Counted from the first letter of the stretch, positions 17,250-26,201 are shown. The stretch: 64,000 nt of DNA from CAIZQW01 sp942493055 (GCA_942493055.1 OW818680.1:3968001-4032000); one strand, 5' to 3'. Translations and numbers: made by a program. The notes: generated from the letters alone by a model not told the origin.

Positions 17250-17365
17250 GATATTTCGTTGTGTGGCACCCTTCTCTTCCTCCGCGCGGCTATCCATTCC
17301 GCCGTCCGTGTATTCACGGGTGAGGCGGATGAGATAGCTGCGCAATCTCTTTGCGGCTTTTGCGA
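17250..17365 (+). repeat. Family A hairpin repeat, copy A2
   Basis: Stem GCGCGGCTATC / GATAGCTGCGC (17284-17343) has one mismatch relative to A1; the conserved core and the tail TTGCGGCTTTTGCGATATAA follow. Homology with A3 continues leftward from the stem (CTCTTCCTCC and beyond to about 17215), so the whole element is longer than the hairpin. It lies between the propeller gene and the hydF promoter. Confidence 0.75.
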
Positions 17366-17398
17366 TATAATTAAGATGTGTCTGCCCCTGCGCCTCGC

Positions 17399-17427
17399 TT
17401 GACACCTTGCAGAGAGGGGCGTATAAT
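17399..17427 (+). promoter_or_regulatory. Consensus sigma-70 promoter of hydF, leaderless start
   Basis: TTGACA 17399-17404, 17-nt spacer, perfect TATAAT 17422-17427. The ATG is at 17436, so transcription should begin within two bases of the start codon and no Shine-Dalgarno is present. Confidence 0.8.
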
Positions 17428-17435
17428 TCTGCGCC

Positions 17436-18689
17436 ATGTCAGTACTAGTAGAGAGAGATCATATCGGTATTTTCGGCAAAATGAACTCGGGCAAAAGCTC
17501 GGTGATGAATTTGCTGACCCAGCAGGAGACCTCGATCGTCGACCCGACACCGGGCACGACGGCGGACACCAAAATCGCCCTGCAGGAGATCCATGGCATC
17601 GGCCCGGTCAAACTGTTCGACACGGCCGGGCTGGATGAGGCTGGAGAGCTCGGAGACAAGAAGCGCCACAAAACATTTAATGATTTAAAAGAGTGCGACC
17701 TGGTGCTGCTGGTCATCGATCCCGCGACTCAGGATATCCACACGGAACAGGAAGTCATTGAGAAGGCCCGCGATCTTGATAAGCAGATTCTGATCATCTA
17801 CAACCAGTTTACCCAAACCGATACGACGCAGATCGAACAATCGTTAGACCTGCTCCGCTTTTATAAAAAGATTCACATCCAAGCGAACAACATCAATTAC
17901 CGCGCCGAACTCATTGAGTTTATCCTGAAGCATTATACTCCGAAGCAGGATAAGACGGAGTTGCTGCCCTTTGTCAAAAAAGACGAGTACTATATTTTGA
18001 TTATCCCGATGGATGTCGAAACGCCGCCGGGACGCTACCTGCGCCCCCAAGCCATGGTCGAGGAGTATATCACGCGGCAGTGGGCTTACCCGGTCTCGTT
18101 CCGTCTCGATTTAGGCAAAGCGCGCGGCACGCAGGAGCAGGCCGCGGAAGAGAAGAAACGGTTTAATGATTTTCTGAATAATTTCCAGAAGCGTCCGCAG
18201 ACGATGATCACGGATTCGCAAGCCATGGATATCATGAAGGAGTGGTGTCCGAAGGATATCGAACTGACCACCTTCTCGATTGTGATGATCAACTATTTCA
18301 GCCGTGGCAGGCTGAGTGAATTCGCCACAGGCGTGAAGGCGCTGGAGACCTTAAAATCCGAGGACAAGGTGCTCATTGTCGAGGCGTGCAACCATTCACG
18401 TATCGGCGAGGATATCGGCACGGTGCAGATCCCGAAGCATTTCGCAAAGAAATATCCCGGCGTGGTGATTGAGCACAATTTCGGACGCGAGTTTCAGGAT
18501 AATAAGCATTTGGAACAATATAAGCTCATTATCCACTGCGGCGGTTGCATGATCAGCGCGCAGAAGCTTCAGGCGCGTCTGCGCGACCTGGAAACCGTGG
18601 GGGTGCCCATCACCAACTACGGGGTCATCCTCTCCTATCTGCAAGGGCCTGCAGCGCTGGAGCGCGTGCTCAAGCCGTTTGGCTTATAG
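17436..18689 (+). CDS. hydF: [FeFe]-hydrogenase H-cluster maturation GTPase HydF
   Basis: 417 residues. The N-terminal GTPase domain has the P-loop GIFGKMNSGKSS and switch DTAGLDEAGE. The C-terminal cluster-binding motif is C318-N-H320 ... H367-C368-G-G-C371, the CXH-X44-53-HCXXC signature of HydF. HydF is the scaffold on which the di-iron subcluster is built before transfer to HydA, together with radical SAM enzymes HydE and HydG. Those partners are not in this window. It has its own strong, apparently leaderless promoter. It ends overlapping by 6 nt the convergent VOC gene. Its presence implies an anaerobe producing or using H2. Confidence 0.95.
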   Translation: MSVLVERDHIGIFGKMNSGKSSVMNLLTQQETSIVDPTPGTTADTKIALQEIHGIGPVKLFDTAGLDEAGELGDKKRHKTFNDLKECDLVLLVIDPATQDIHTEQEVIEKARDLDKQILIIYNQFTQTDTTQIEQSLDLLRFYKKIHIQANNINYRAELIEFILKHYTPKQDKTELLPFVKKDEYYILIIPMDVETPPGRYLRPQAMVEEYITRQWAYPVSFRLDLGKARGTQEQAAEEKKRFNDFLNNFQKRPQTMITDSQAMDIMKEWCPKDIELTTFSIVMINYFSRGRLSEFATGVKALETLKSEDKVLIVEACNHSRIGEDIGTVQIPKHFAKKYPGVVIEHNFGREFQDNKHLEQYKLIIHCGGCMISAQKLQARLRDLETVGVPITNYGVILSYLQGPAALERVLKPFGL

Positions 18690-19064
18690 CAACGGCTTGG
18701 ACCGCTTGCAGAGCTGTAAGGGCAAGCCCCACGGATCCCGCATCATAATGAGGTGCGATGACGGGTCGGGATGCACCTCGTCAACAACAACAGCCCCAGC
18801 ATGCACTAAGCGCCTTGAATCCGCCACGGGATCAGCACTGGCAAACGCCAGATGAAAAATAAGGGGGTTCATCGATCGGTAATCAGGAACCGCATCCGGT
18901 GGATTGCAGTAAACCTCCAGCACGGTCGATTCAGAATCGGACAGGAAGTGAGTTTGTGCCGGCTGCGGAATATGTCGAACGATCTTTAAGCCGCAATGAC
19001 AGCAATACCATTCCGCAACAGCAACAGGATCGGCTACGTTAAAGGCAACATGTTCGATTTTCAT
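18684..19064 (-). CDS. VOC (glyoxalase/bleomycin-resistance fold) protein
   Basis: 126 residues from ATG 19064: MKIEHVAFNVADPVAVAEWY, GLKIVRHIPQPAQTHFLSDS, ending MRDPWGLPLQLCKR. The H5 and late Glu/Asp positions fit a vicinal-oxygen-chelate metal-binding fold. Members include glyoxalases, epimerases and dioxygenases; the substrate cannot be assigned. The start lies 24 nt behind the end of a 1206-residue secreted protein, so cotranscription is likely. The longer frame to 19235 overlaps that gene and is rejected. The 3' end overlaps hydF. Confidence 0.75.
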   Translation of the reverse strand: MKIEHVAFNVADPVAVAEWYCCHCGLKIVRHIPQPAQTHFLSDSESTVLEVYCNPPDAVPDYRSMNPLIFHLAFASADPVADSRRLVHAGAVVVDEVHPDPSSHLIMMRDPWGLPLQLCKRSKPLL

Positions 19065-19087
19065 AAGCTTAACGTTTCTGGACGCAT

Positions 19088-22000
19088 CTACTCGGAGTTG
19101 GCTGGCGCGAGGCAAAGATCGGCCCATGCGCCCCAATCCCCTGAGCTGTTGTCCTTCTCGCCCACATCGGTGATGAGCAGTAAGGCTATGGATTTTCCTG
19201 CCCATGGGGTCAAGGCGCCTTCCAAGGCGTGCCATGCATGCGCGGTGACGAGTCGGCGGGCGATCTCAGTGCGTTTGCCGTCCGCCTCTTCGACAACCAC
19301 CTTGAAAAGAATGCCGTCGCCCGGATCGCTGCCGTCCTGCTTGCCGACTCTGCACCGGAAGGCCTGCGGCTCGCGGGGCAGCGTGAGCGCATAACGGGCA
19401 AAGGTGTATCCTGTGCAGCCCATGTAGGGCGGATGCATGAAGAGTCCGCGAGGGTTGCTCTCCCCGCCGCAACTTGATGACGCGGCGTGCAGTTGCGCGC
19501 CGGTGGTGGAATCCAGCGCCTGCTCAGGCTGGTTCCGCAACGCCATGCCGCGCGCGTACCAGGCGGGAAGCGTCAAAGATTTTTTGGCGACAGGAACAGC
19601 AGGCGGCAGAGGCGGCAGTGCCACGGTGAAATCGATCCAGGCGTTTTCAAACGTGAACCAGAGGCGCGCACCGGGCTGTGCGTCTGTGGCGATGGTGAGC
19701 GCATGCTCTGTGCTTCCGTGCACCATGATCTGTTCGCCCGGCTTCACGGTGTCGCGGTCGCAGGTGAGAAGGGTGGCAGGCGGTTGCATGGTTCGGCGCA
19801 CACGATAGGAGAACGCCTTCTTCACAGGTTGAATGTAGCTGAGTCCACGGGCGGTGCGAACCTCTGCAATGCCGATGATCGCGTTTGTCTTGTCGAGTGC
19901 GACGGCCTCTGTGAAGGTGAAGGGGAATCCGGCTTCTGCTGTTTTGTGCATGAGGACCTCTGCAAGGCCGTTCGTGAGGCTGCGGCAGATCGCGACGCCG
20001 GCGCTTGCGCCTTCCGGGAACCGGACGAACGACCCGCGTCCGTCGATATAGGTGTAGGCGGGGGAGATTGAAAGGTCGGCGCGGCGATTGTTGACATCGC
20101 CGCTGAAGATGCGCACGGTGTTGTCCGCGCTGCGGCCCCAGTAGCCGTTGGGCGGCAAGTCGAGTAGAGCGTCTTCGACAGAGGTCTTGAGACGTTCATC
20201 CGTGTTGCCGTTGACAGCGGTCAGGCACCCGTTGGCATAGCGGGTGACAAGTTGTGAGCGCGCATAGCTGTTGTTGGCAAGGGCGCGGGAGGTGTCACAT
20301 GTTTTACCGTCGGCGGACACGTAACGGATGCTATCGACTGAGGACTGCGTGTAAATGCTGGCGAGCGCTTGGATCATGTAGTAACTGCGCAATTCGCCGT
20401 CGAGTCCGCGGATCAAAAATCCAGGATGGCCGAAGGCTACGGTGGCTGCGAGAAAGCGGTCTTTGGCCGTGTCGGGATCTTTCGGCGCACTCGTGCGGGG
20501 ATAGAACATGTCAAGGTCGCCCATGCCGAAGTTGCAGCAGAGGTCGTGCAGTTTGCGCAGGTCAAAATCGACGAGCCACGGATTTTCAGAGGGCCGGTAG
20601 TTCTGGTCTTGGGCGTAGTTGCCGTCGGTCAGTCCGCAGTAGGGAAAGTGGTTGTTGCCTTCAGAGTAGACAGGGCCGTCCCAGCCGGCTTTCTGAAGCA
20701 GCATGATTTCGCCGTAGGCGTAGAAGACTGCGGCGAACGTTCCGGCGCCGGGCACGCGGGCATCGTAATCAACGCGGCTCCAGGGGGGGACTGCGGTGTG
20801 GACATCGCAGTAGGCGGTACTGAAGCCGAACTTCTTTTCAATGATCGGCGTAAGCCGTTCGCAGAACTCCACTGCGCGGGCGGGTTTGGGCGCGTAGCAG
20901 CGGGTCCACGCGTGCTGGAGCTGGTTGTCCTGCGTACGTGAAATCATGTCGGGATGCCAGAAGCCGTTGACCGGTGCGAAGTCGGTGAAGTTGTTGTAGG
21001 GGCCGTAGACGAACCCGAGTTCGTCCTGCATGATGCGGGCATAGGTGAACTGGCCTTCGTCGCCGCCCTTCTTGGGCGCTGGATTGGTGCGGAAGGTGAA
21101 GCTCTCGTTGTTGTCGCGCCAGCCAGTCTCATGGTCGGTGACCACGAGCTGGGTCATGCCCCAGCGGTGGACAGTGCGCCAGTAGTCGGCATCGTTGGCA
21201 CGGATATGCGCACCATGCGCGCGCCAGACGCGTGTACCGGTGATGTGCTTCCAAGGTGAAACCGGATTGGGGATGTTCGGCAGCACGTCTTCAAACTTTG
21301 GCGAGAGGGTCAGGACGAACCGCTCGAAGCAGGGATTGCGCGCGCCATCGGTTTTGCGGTTGTAACGCGTGCCGCCGTTGCTTGTGAGCGAACCGTCGAA
21401 ACACATGTTCGCGGCATCGGCAAAGGGGAGGGAGGCGTTGGACTGTGTCCAGTCGATCTGCGCGAGGAAGAAGAGCGGAGCATCTGCTGAGCCTGAAACG
21501 ATCACAGCGGGGCGTGCGAGTCCGTCTGAGTAGCCGTCGTAAGTGTAGTAAGGCAGGGTTACGGGGTGCGGGTTCGTTAAGCCGCGCGTGCTGCCGAAGC
21601 GCACTTCATAGATGTGTCCGCCGTCCGCTTGAATGTCCATGGCCAGTGATTTGCCGACAAGATGGAAGCGGATATTCACCTGGGAGATGCGATTGCTGGC
21701 CATGAGGCTGCCTGCGTAGGTGACGCTCTTGCCGTCCGTGGTGATGGTTACTGTTTCGGTTGTGGCGCGGAAGGGAGGGACCTTGCTGTTTTCGGAAGCG
21801 AAATAGAGTCCGCCTCCGAGGCCGACTGGAAGCCACTCGCCCTTCTCCGTCCACCGCATGGCGAGGTCGTCCCATGCGCCGGCCTTGAAAGGCAGCCGGA
21901 CTTCGAGCCGGCCGTCCTCGCCGTCGCGGACGAGCACGTAATGGCCGTCGCTACTTTTAGTGACGCGGGTGACAGACGATGCGGAATCGCGCGGGATGAT

Positions 22001-22708
22001 AGTCAGGGGCGTGTCGGGAAAGGGCAACGTGCCAGGGCCGGTGTTCGCGCCGGGGGGGCAGGCGGGGAACAGGTGCACGCCCCGTTGACGTCGGGGTGCG
22101 AAGGTGAGCGGCGCGAAGGTTTCTGTAAATGTCGCAAGGCTGTTGAAATAGAGGACGCGATCCTCGGGGTTTCGTCCGTTCGTCACGGATATGGAACGCA
22201 AGGTTGAGCCTGGGGCGGCTTGCGCGATCAGGTCAGCATCGAGACGGCGATGGCAGAGGAACCACTCCTTGTGGGCGATGCGACCGAGCTGGATTGAAAA
22301 GGCCTTGCCTGCGGACGTGGTGAAGTTCAGCGCGATGTTGACAGGAGGGGTTTTGGGGTCAGGCGCATAACTGTGGTTGTTTCCGTAGATCCAGCAGGAG
22401 AGCGCGTCAAACGCATTCGTGATCGCGATAGGTGCGGGCGGAATGAGCGTGATGGAGGGTTTCGGGCCAGTGGCGCGGTAAGTGAGCTTCGCTACGGAAT
22501 CGCCGAAGAGCAGGACCTCCTGAGATTGTTCGAAACGCGCTTCAGCGTCGACGGTCTCGACCCGCCAGCCTTGGACATCCGTGAACGGGACCAGCGCGGG
22601 ATGGTCATCCTGCGTACGGTTCGCCCAGACTATTTCGTAAGGGCGTTCGCCTGCCAGCGTCGCGCCGACAAGAAGCATCAGTGAAAGGGCGATGAGCAAG
22701 GTGCGCAT
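19088..22708 (-). CDS. Very large exported glycosidase-like protein
   Basis: 1206 residues from ATG 22708, preceded by AGGGGAA; signal MRTLLIALSLMLLVGATLAG. An alternative ATG at 22738 overlaps the stop of the upstream gene as TAATG and could allow coupling. The N-terminal third is beta-rich. The middle (about 480-830) contains HITGTRVWRAHGAHIRANDA, TQLVVTDHETGWRDN, GFSTAYCDVHTAVPPWSR and DGPVYSEGNNHF, which look like the strand ends of a TIM-barrel hydrolase. The last 170 residues (MGCTGYTFARYALTLPR, VGKQDGSDPGDGILFKVVVE) resemble an NPCBM-like carbohydrate-binding domain. It probably cleaves an extracellular glycan, but I cannot name a GH family. It is flanked by an SGNH hydrolase and a VOC gene on the same strand. 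Confidence 0.65.
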   Translation of the reverse strand: MRTLLIALSLMLLVGATLAGERPYEIVWANRTQDDHPALVPFTDVQGWRVETVDAEARFEQSQEVLLFGDSVAKLTYRATGPKPSITLIPPAPIAITNAFDALSCWIYGNNHSYAPDPKTPPVNIALNFTTSAGKAFSIQLGRIAHKEWFLCHRRLDADLIAQAAPGSTLRSISVTNGRNPEDRVLYFNSLATFTETFAPLTFAPRRQRGVHLFPACPPGANTGPGTLPFPDTPLTIIPRDSASSVTRVTKSSDGHYVLVRDGEDGRLEVRLPFKAGAWDDLAMRWTEKGEWLPVGLGGGLYFASENSKVPPFRATTETVTITTDGKSVTYAGSLMASNRISQVNIRFHLVGKSLAMDIQADGGHIYEVRFGSTRGLTNPHPVTLPYYTYDGYSDGLARPAVIVSGSADAPLFFLAQIDWTQSNASLPFADAANMCFDGSLTSNGGTRYNRKTDGARNPCFERFVLTLSPKFEDVLPNIPNPVSPWKHITGTRVWRAHGAHIRANDADYWRTVHRWGMTQLVVTDHETGWRDNNESFTFRTNPAPKKGGDEGQFTYARIMQDELGFVYGPYNNFTDFAPVNGFWHPDMISRTQDNQLQHAWTRCYAPKPARAVEFCERLTPIIEKKFGFSTAYCDVHTAVPPWSRVDYDARVPGAGTFAAVFYAYGEIMLLQKAGWDGPVYSEGNNHFPYCGLTDGNYAQDQNYRPSENPWLVDFDLRKLHDLCCNFGMGDLDMFYPRTSAPKDPDTAKDRFLAATVAFGHPGFLIRGLDGELRSYYMIQALASIYTQSSVDSIRYVSADGKTCDTSRALANNSYARSQLVTRYANGCLTAVNGNTDERLKTSVEDALLDLPPNGYWGRSADNTVRIFSGDVNNRRADLSISPAYTYIDGRGSFVRFPEGASAGVAICRSLTNGLAEVLMHKTAEAGFPFTFTEAVALDKTNAIIGIAEVRTARGLSYIQPVKKAFSYRVRRTMQPPATLLTCDRDTVKPGEQIMVHGSTEHALTIATDAQPGARLWFTFENAWIDFTVALPPLPPAVPVAKKSLTLPAWYARGMALRNQPEQALDSTTGAQLHAASSSCGGESNPRGLFMHPPYMGCTGYTFARYALTLPREPQAFRCRVGKQDGSDPGDGILFKVVVEEADGKRTEIARRLVTAHAWHALEGALTPWAGKSIALLLITDVGEKDNSSGDWGAWADLCLAPANSE

Positions 22709-22737
22709 AAGGTTCCCCTGAAAAAAAACAGGCATCA

Positions 22738-23415
22738 TTATTTGCTGAAGGCCTTTGTAGTCTTGAGCGCGGCGAGCAGTGCATCGGCTATGGCCTGCAT
22801 GCCCTTGTCGCCGGGATGAGCGGCGACGCCGCTGTGCGCGAAGCTACGCTCTGAGCGGGCGAAATGGGTCTCGTCCTTGCTCAGGCCGCTGATATCGACA
22901 AACACGCCGCCGGCCTCTGCGCACGCTTGCTTGAGGGTCTCGTCCTTGGCCTTGTTCTGCCAGAACGAGCTTCGCACGAGGATCGTGGGGTTGTTGCTCT
23001 CTTTCAGGGCGGTCAGCAACTTCAGGACACTCGCTTTGAACTTGGCCTTGGCCTCATCGGAAGCGAGGGCAGGCACGTTCTCGCCGATGGCAACGATGAT
23101 GGTGTCCGCCTTGAAATCCAGCGCTTTTTTCAGTTGGGCCAGGTCATACGTTTCGTAGCGTTTCTCAAAGTCGGAGATGCTTTGGACCATCGTCACCGGT
23201 GCTGTCCCGGTGGTCGTGCCAACAGCGCGTGTCACGATGTGGACATAGTCCTTCTCTGGGGCGCTGGCGGCCATGCCGCAGGTATTGGTCCACCCGATTG
23301 ACGCCTTCGCTCCGTGGAGCGTGATGCTGTTGCCCAGGAATAAGATTCTCTCGGTTCCGGCATAGCCTGCTGTTGCCGTTACGAGAGCGATAGCCGCTAC
23401 AATGAGTCGTATCAT
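22738..23415 (-). CDS. Exported SGNH/GDSL-type hydrolase
   Basis: 225 residues from ATG 23415, chosen because AAAAGG lies 6 nt upstream; ATG 23421 is adjacent to that AGG and is too close. The signal is MIRLIVAAIALVTATAGYAG. Block I is ILFLGNSITLHG, with the Ser nucleophile in a GNS variant of GDS. Block III is around IVAIGENVP, and the terminal HPGDKGMQAIADAL carries the His. Such enzymes remove acyl groups from sugars or lipids. It lies immediately upstream of the large glycosidase-like gene, with stop and possible start overlapping, so a deacylase-plus-glycosidase operon is likely. Confidence 0.75.
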   Translation of the reverse strand: MIRLIVAAIALVTATAGYAGTERILFLGNSITLHGAKASIGWTNTCGMAASAPEKDYVHIVTRAVGTTTGTAPVTMVQSISDFEKRYETYDLAQLKKALDFKADTIIVAIGENVPALASDEAKAKFKASVLKLLTALKESNNPTILVRSSFWQNKAKDETLKQACAEAGGVFVDISGLSKDETHFARSERSFAHSGVAAHPGDKGMQAIADALLAALKTTKAFSK

Positions 23416-23486
23416 ATTCATCCTTTTCAGGGCGATCAACGCCCGGTCATGTGTTTCAGTATTTTTCCCTTCAAGAACCATTGAAA

Positions 23487-24212
23487 TCAAGGCTGTTTTT
23501 CTTCGGGCAGCCGCTTGACGGAACAGTGCAGATGACGCCCGCCTTTTGACGGGACTTCATAAAGAACATAATCAAAGCCTGCCTGCCAGCAGAGCTTGGC
23601 CAGATCGCCCAGACCCAACACGTCGTCCGTCAGGTCGAGTGCCCGGCCTTCACGATGCAGCGAGGTTTCAAGATGGATCTTTCGCTTGTCGCTGGCCTCG
23701 CGGTAGGCTTCCTGCACCTTCAGTTTCCCGCCTCGCTTCTCAACCAGGTTCACAAGCCGCTTCAAGGGTATCTCGATTGCACGATGGATCTGGTGGTCAT
23801 CTTCCGTGTCATTTGTGTCTTGGTCGCTCTCAAACCAGACACGCGGATCATCAAATCGGATCAGCTCTTTTTGCGGATCAAAGCTCTCTAAATGAATCGC
23901 GCCGCTGGTGTTCACCTCTTTGCCGGTCGGCATGTTGGAGTTCGGGGGGAAAGAGGCCGGTGCCGCACGCACCGGATTGAACAGGTCCGGTGGCGGCACC
24001 TTCTCCTCGCGCTGTTCCGTTGCACGCTTCGACCCCTTTTTTTTCCAAGGAAACCCATCACGACACCCCTCTATGGATAAAACCAGGAGCAATCCAACCA
24101 CACAAAAGGCAACGGCAGCAGCAATCGCCATAGTCATCCACTTGTTAAAAGCACCCGGTTCAGCAAAATCATCCGCAGGAGCAGGTTTCTTTATATTCTC
24201 AATAATCGCCAT
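23487..24212 (-). CDS. Membrane-anchored M15-like (LAS-type) zinc peptidase
   Basis: 241 residues with one membrane helix at about 26-48, followed by a basic, proline-rich stretch; the C-terminal domain should face outward. The C-terminal part has H186-REGRALD193 (HXXGXAXD) and H227-L-H229, the zinc-ligand layout of D-Ala-D-Ala peptidases and Hedgehog-like domains (peptidase M15 / LAS superfamily). A peptidoglycan-related role is therefore likely. There is no N-terminal signal cleavage site. The gene ends 71 nt before the SGNH gene on the same strand. Which substrate it cuts cannot be judged from the sequence. Confidence 0.65.
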   Translation of the reverse strand: MAIIENIKKPAPADDFAEPGAFNKWMTMAIAAAVAFCVVGLLLVLSIEGCRDGFPWKKKGSKRATEQREEKVPPPDLFNPVRAAPASFPPNSNMPTGKEVNTSGAIHLESFDPQKELIRFDDPRVWFESDQDTNDTEDDHQIHRAIEIPLKRLVNLVEKRGGKLKVQEAYREASDKRKIHLETSLHREGRALDLTDDVLGLGDLAKLCWQAGFDYVLYEVPSKGGRHLHCSVKRLPEEKQP

Positions 24213-24318
24213 GTTTCAAAAATAATCCCCTCTTTTATTAAGATGTGTATAGCTTAATCAAAAGAGGGCGGATAGTGAATCAAAAACGGCGGTTATTATT
24301 AAGGTCGCTATAATCCGC

Positions 24319-24999
24319 TTATTTGCCCTTGAGTTGTTCTTTGATAGTGTCTCCGACCTGCTTGCCTTGCAATTCAATCGCCACAGCCTTGTAGTGATAG
24401 GCATCGGTGTAATATTCAGGGTGGCCTTTTGAGATGGAATGCAAATCATTGACCGCGGCTCCGTATGTCTTTGCCAACTCACTCACAATTTTATTCCGCT
24501 CATTGACGCGGGGATTCAGGCTGTTCGCTGAGCTTGTTTCATTTAAGGGAGTGGATAAGGCCAAGACCAGTTTTGTCGATGGTGAATGCTTCTGAATGGA
24601 CTTCAGAGCCTTCTCATAACCTGCGCGGTACTCTTCCTCTGTGTAGCCGACGCCGTGAAGGCCATTGTTGAAGTGAATCAGTGCAAAGGTGTACTGGCTG
24701 AGGAGGGCTTCGAGCTGGACATGAAAGGCCGGGTCGGCAACGCAGGCCGACGTGGCAAACCGCGCGCAGGTCACCCCGTTTCCGAGCTGGTCAGAGGCCA
24801 CTTTGTAATAACCCTTGGTAATGGAGTCACCGACCAGCAGCACGCGCGGCTTGTTGGTAGTCGTTGCACCGGGGATCCATACATCGCACCACTCAATATT
24901 TTCCCGTTCGATTTTGGGTTTCTGTTCAGCTTTGTTTTCTTGTGCGAATGCTGCATGGCTGATGGCCAGCAGGAGGGGTGCGAGTATCAGTGTCTTCAT
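24319..24999 (-). CDS. Exported SGNH/GDSL-family hydrolase
   Basis: 226 residues; AAGGA lies upstream of ATG 24999. The signal peptide is MKTLILAPLLLAISHAAFAQ. Block I is RVLLVGDSITKGYY, block III FALIHFNNGLHGVGYT (Asn and Gly present), and the terminal DAYHYKAVAIELQG carries the Asp and His of the catalytic triad. These features fit esterases that act on acetylated or otherwise acylated carbohydrates. It is not in tight linkage with either neighbour (106 nt on one side). It is a second, unrelated-looking copy of the fold beside the gene at 22738. Confidence 0.8.
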   Translation of the reverse strand: MKTLILAPLLLAISHAAFAQENKAEQKPKIERENIEWCDVWIPGATTTNKPRVLLVGDSITKGYYKVASDQLGNGVTCARFATSACVADPAFHVQLEALLSQYTFALIHFNNGLHGVGYTEEEYRAGYEKALKSIQKHSPSTKLVLALSTPLNETSSANSLNPRVNERNKIVSELAKTYGAAVNDLHSISKGHPEYYTDAYHYKAVAIELQGKQVGDTIKEQLKGK

Positions 25000-25683
25000 G
25001 CGTGTTTTCCTTCTTCATGTGGTGAACGGTTAATCAAATTCGGTCGTCCTCTATTGGCGTACGGAATATAAAGGTTTTCAGTTTCGCTGTTTCCCGCCTA
25101 TTAAGCAAGTCCTTTTTTCCCCACGGAACACACGGAAAAACACGGAAAATCACCATCTTCGTCTCCTTACTTAATCTTTTTACTTTGTCTCTCACAGATT
25201 AAGTAATGAGATTAAGTAAAGAGATTAAGAATGAACCTCTGTGTGCTCTCTACGGTAAAAATTCTCAATCCGTATCAATCCGCGCAATCCGTAGCTAAAA
25301 GTTACCAATTCGTTTGTTCACGGAGCAACCCGCGCGGGGGGCTTACCTATAACTTCAGTTTTTTTTGACAGGATTTTCCGACAGCTTCGCTTCGGCGTGG
25401 GGATATCCAGGATTTTGGGGATTGGTTTCTTTCTCTGTGCACTCTGTGGGCTCTGTGAGAAACAAGTTACTCCTTCGTTTATTCCAGCCCCGCTGGCGGT
25501 GGGCTTGTCTACAGGATGACTGTTTTTGCCACCTGTATTTTGTTTTTGGATTTCAAGCTCGGTCAGTGGACCGTGAAGTTGATCAAAGACAGAAACAAAC
25601 CATAAGGACTCGAACAGGTTTTTTTTTAATGTTATCGCTAATCGGGTTAACCATCAAAAATGGCGTTCATCCTAAATCTGCAA
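25000..25683. other. Long gene-free stretch with recurring text
   Basis: No gene is supported. The phrase TTTTTCCCCACGGAACAC near 25113 recurs near 30329, and the group of AGATTAAGTAA/GAGATTAAG words at 25150-25230 recurs near 51780-51830. Such phrases appear only in gaps. I see no hairpin with a T-run. Confidence 0.5.
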
Positions 25684-25720
25684 TTGACAACCAGTATAAA
25701 AAAGGTATATCCTGTATACC
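25684..25720 (+). promoter_or_regulatory. Promoter and palindromic operator of the brnTA pair
   Basis: TTGACA 25684-25689. The palindrome GGTATA-TCCTG-TATACC (25704-25720) covers the -10 region and touches the ATG at 25721. Transcription should start next to the ATG. The site would suit autorepression by the BrnA-BrnT complex. Confidence 0.6.
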
Positions 25721-25981
25721 ATGGATTTCGAATTCGATCCACATAAAAGCGCGACCAACAAAGAAAAGCACGGCATTGACTTTGCTGAGGCCCAGATACT
25801 TTGGGAAGACAGGGACCGCCTCCTTGTCCCGGCAAGAACGCAGAATGAAGCACGGTTTATGTTGATCGGCAAGATCGGACAGAAACACTGGTCGGTCATA
25901 TTCACTTACAGAGGCGAAACGATCCGAATTATCTCTGTTCGTCGCGCAAGGGAGGAGGAAGTAAATGCATACGAAAACTGA
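25721..25981 (+). CDS. brnT: BrnT-family ribonuclease toxin
   Basis: 86 residues. It starts MDFEFDPHKSATNKEKHGIDFAEAQ, the classic BrnT opening (FEWDPxKAxxNxxKHGxxFxEA), and ends VIFTYRGETIRIISVRRARE, matching the conserved RIISARxA region with catalytic Arg and His positions. BrnT is a RelE-fold mRNA-cleaving toxin neutralised by BrnA. Its length is normal (about 90). The stop overlaps the start of the antitoxin gene by 17 nt. No Shine-Dalgarno is visible, consistent with a leaderless transcript from the promoter just upstream. Confidence 0.9.
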   Translation: MDFEFDPHKSATNKEKHGIDFAEAQILWEDRDRLLVPARTQNEARFMLIGKIGQKHWSVIFTYRGETIRIISVRRAREEEVNAYEN

Positions 25982-26201
25982 AACTTTTGATAAAGCGTTT
26001 GATAAGGGAGAAGACGTTTCAAAATATCTGGACTTTTCAAGGGCAACCCGCCCAGGGAGAGAGCAAAAACGGGTTAATGTTGACTTCCCGGTCTGGATGA
26101 TTCAGTCCCTGGATAAAGAAGCCCAGCGACTCGGTGTGCCAAGACAAGCAGTGATTAAAGTGTGGCTTGCTGAACGACTGCAAGTCGGTGTGCACGCTTA
26201 A
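25965..26201 (+). CDS. brnA: BrnA-type antitoxin with ribbon-helix-helix domain
   Basis: 78 residues; GGAGGA lies just upstream of ATG 25965. The C-terminal half (QKRVNVDFPVWMIQSLDKEA, then AQRLGVPRQAVIKVWLAERL) is a CopG/ribbon-helix-helix DNA-binding domain; the N-terminal half (FDKAFDKGEDVSKYLDFSRA) should wrap the toxin. Overlap with brnT ensures coupled translation. It probably represses the promoter at the palindrome 25704-25720. A hairpin without T-run (26223-26247, GAGAC...GTCTC) follows the stop. Confidence 0.85.
   Translation: MHTKTETFDKAFDKGEDVSKYLDFSRATRPGREQKRVNVDFPVWMIQSLDKEAQRLGVPRQAVIKVWLAERLQVGVHA

Noticed and set aside
17154..17405. Conserved peptide YLIRLTREYTDGG in several places
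   Set aside because: It is the translation of family A hairpins; the frame is not supported by ribosome sites, and the outer stem changes in A4 destroy the peptide.
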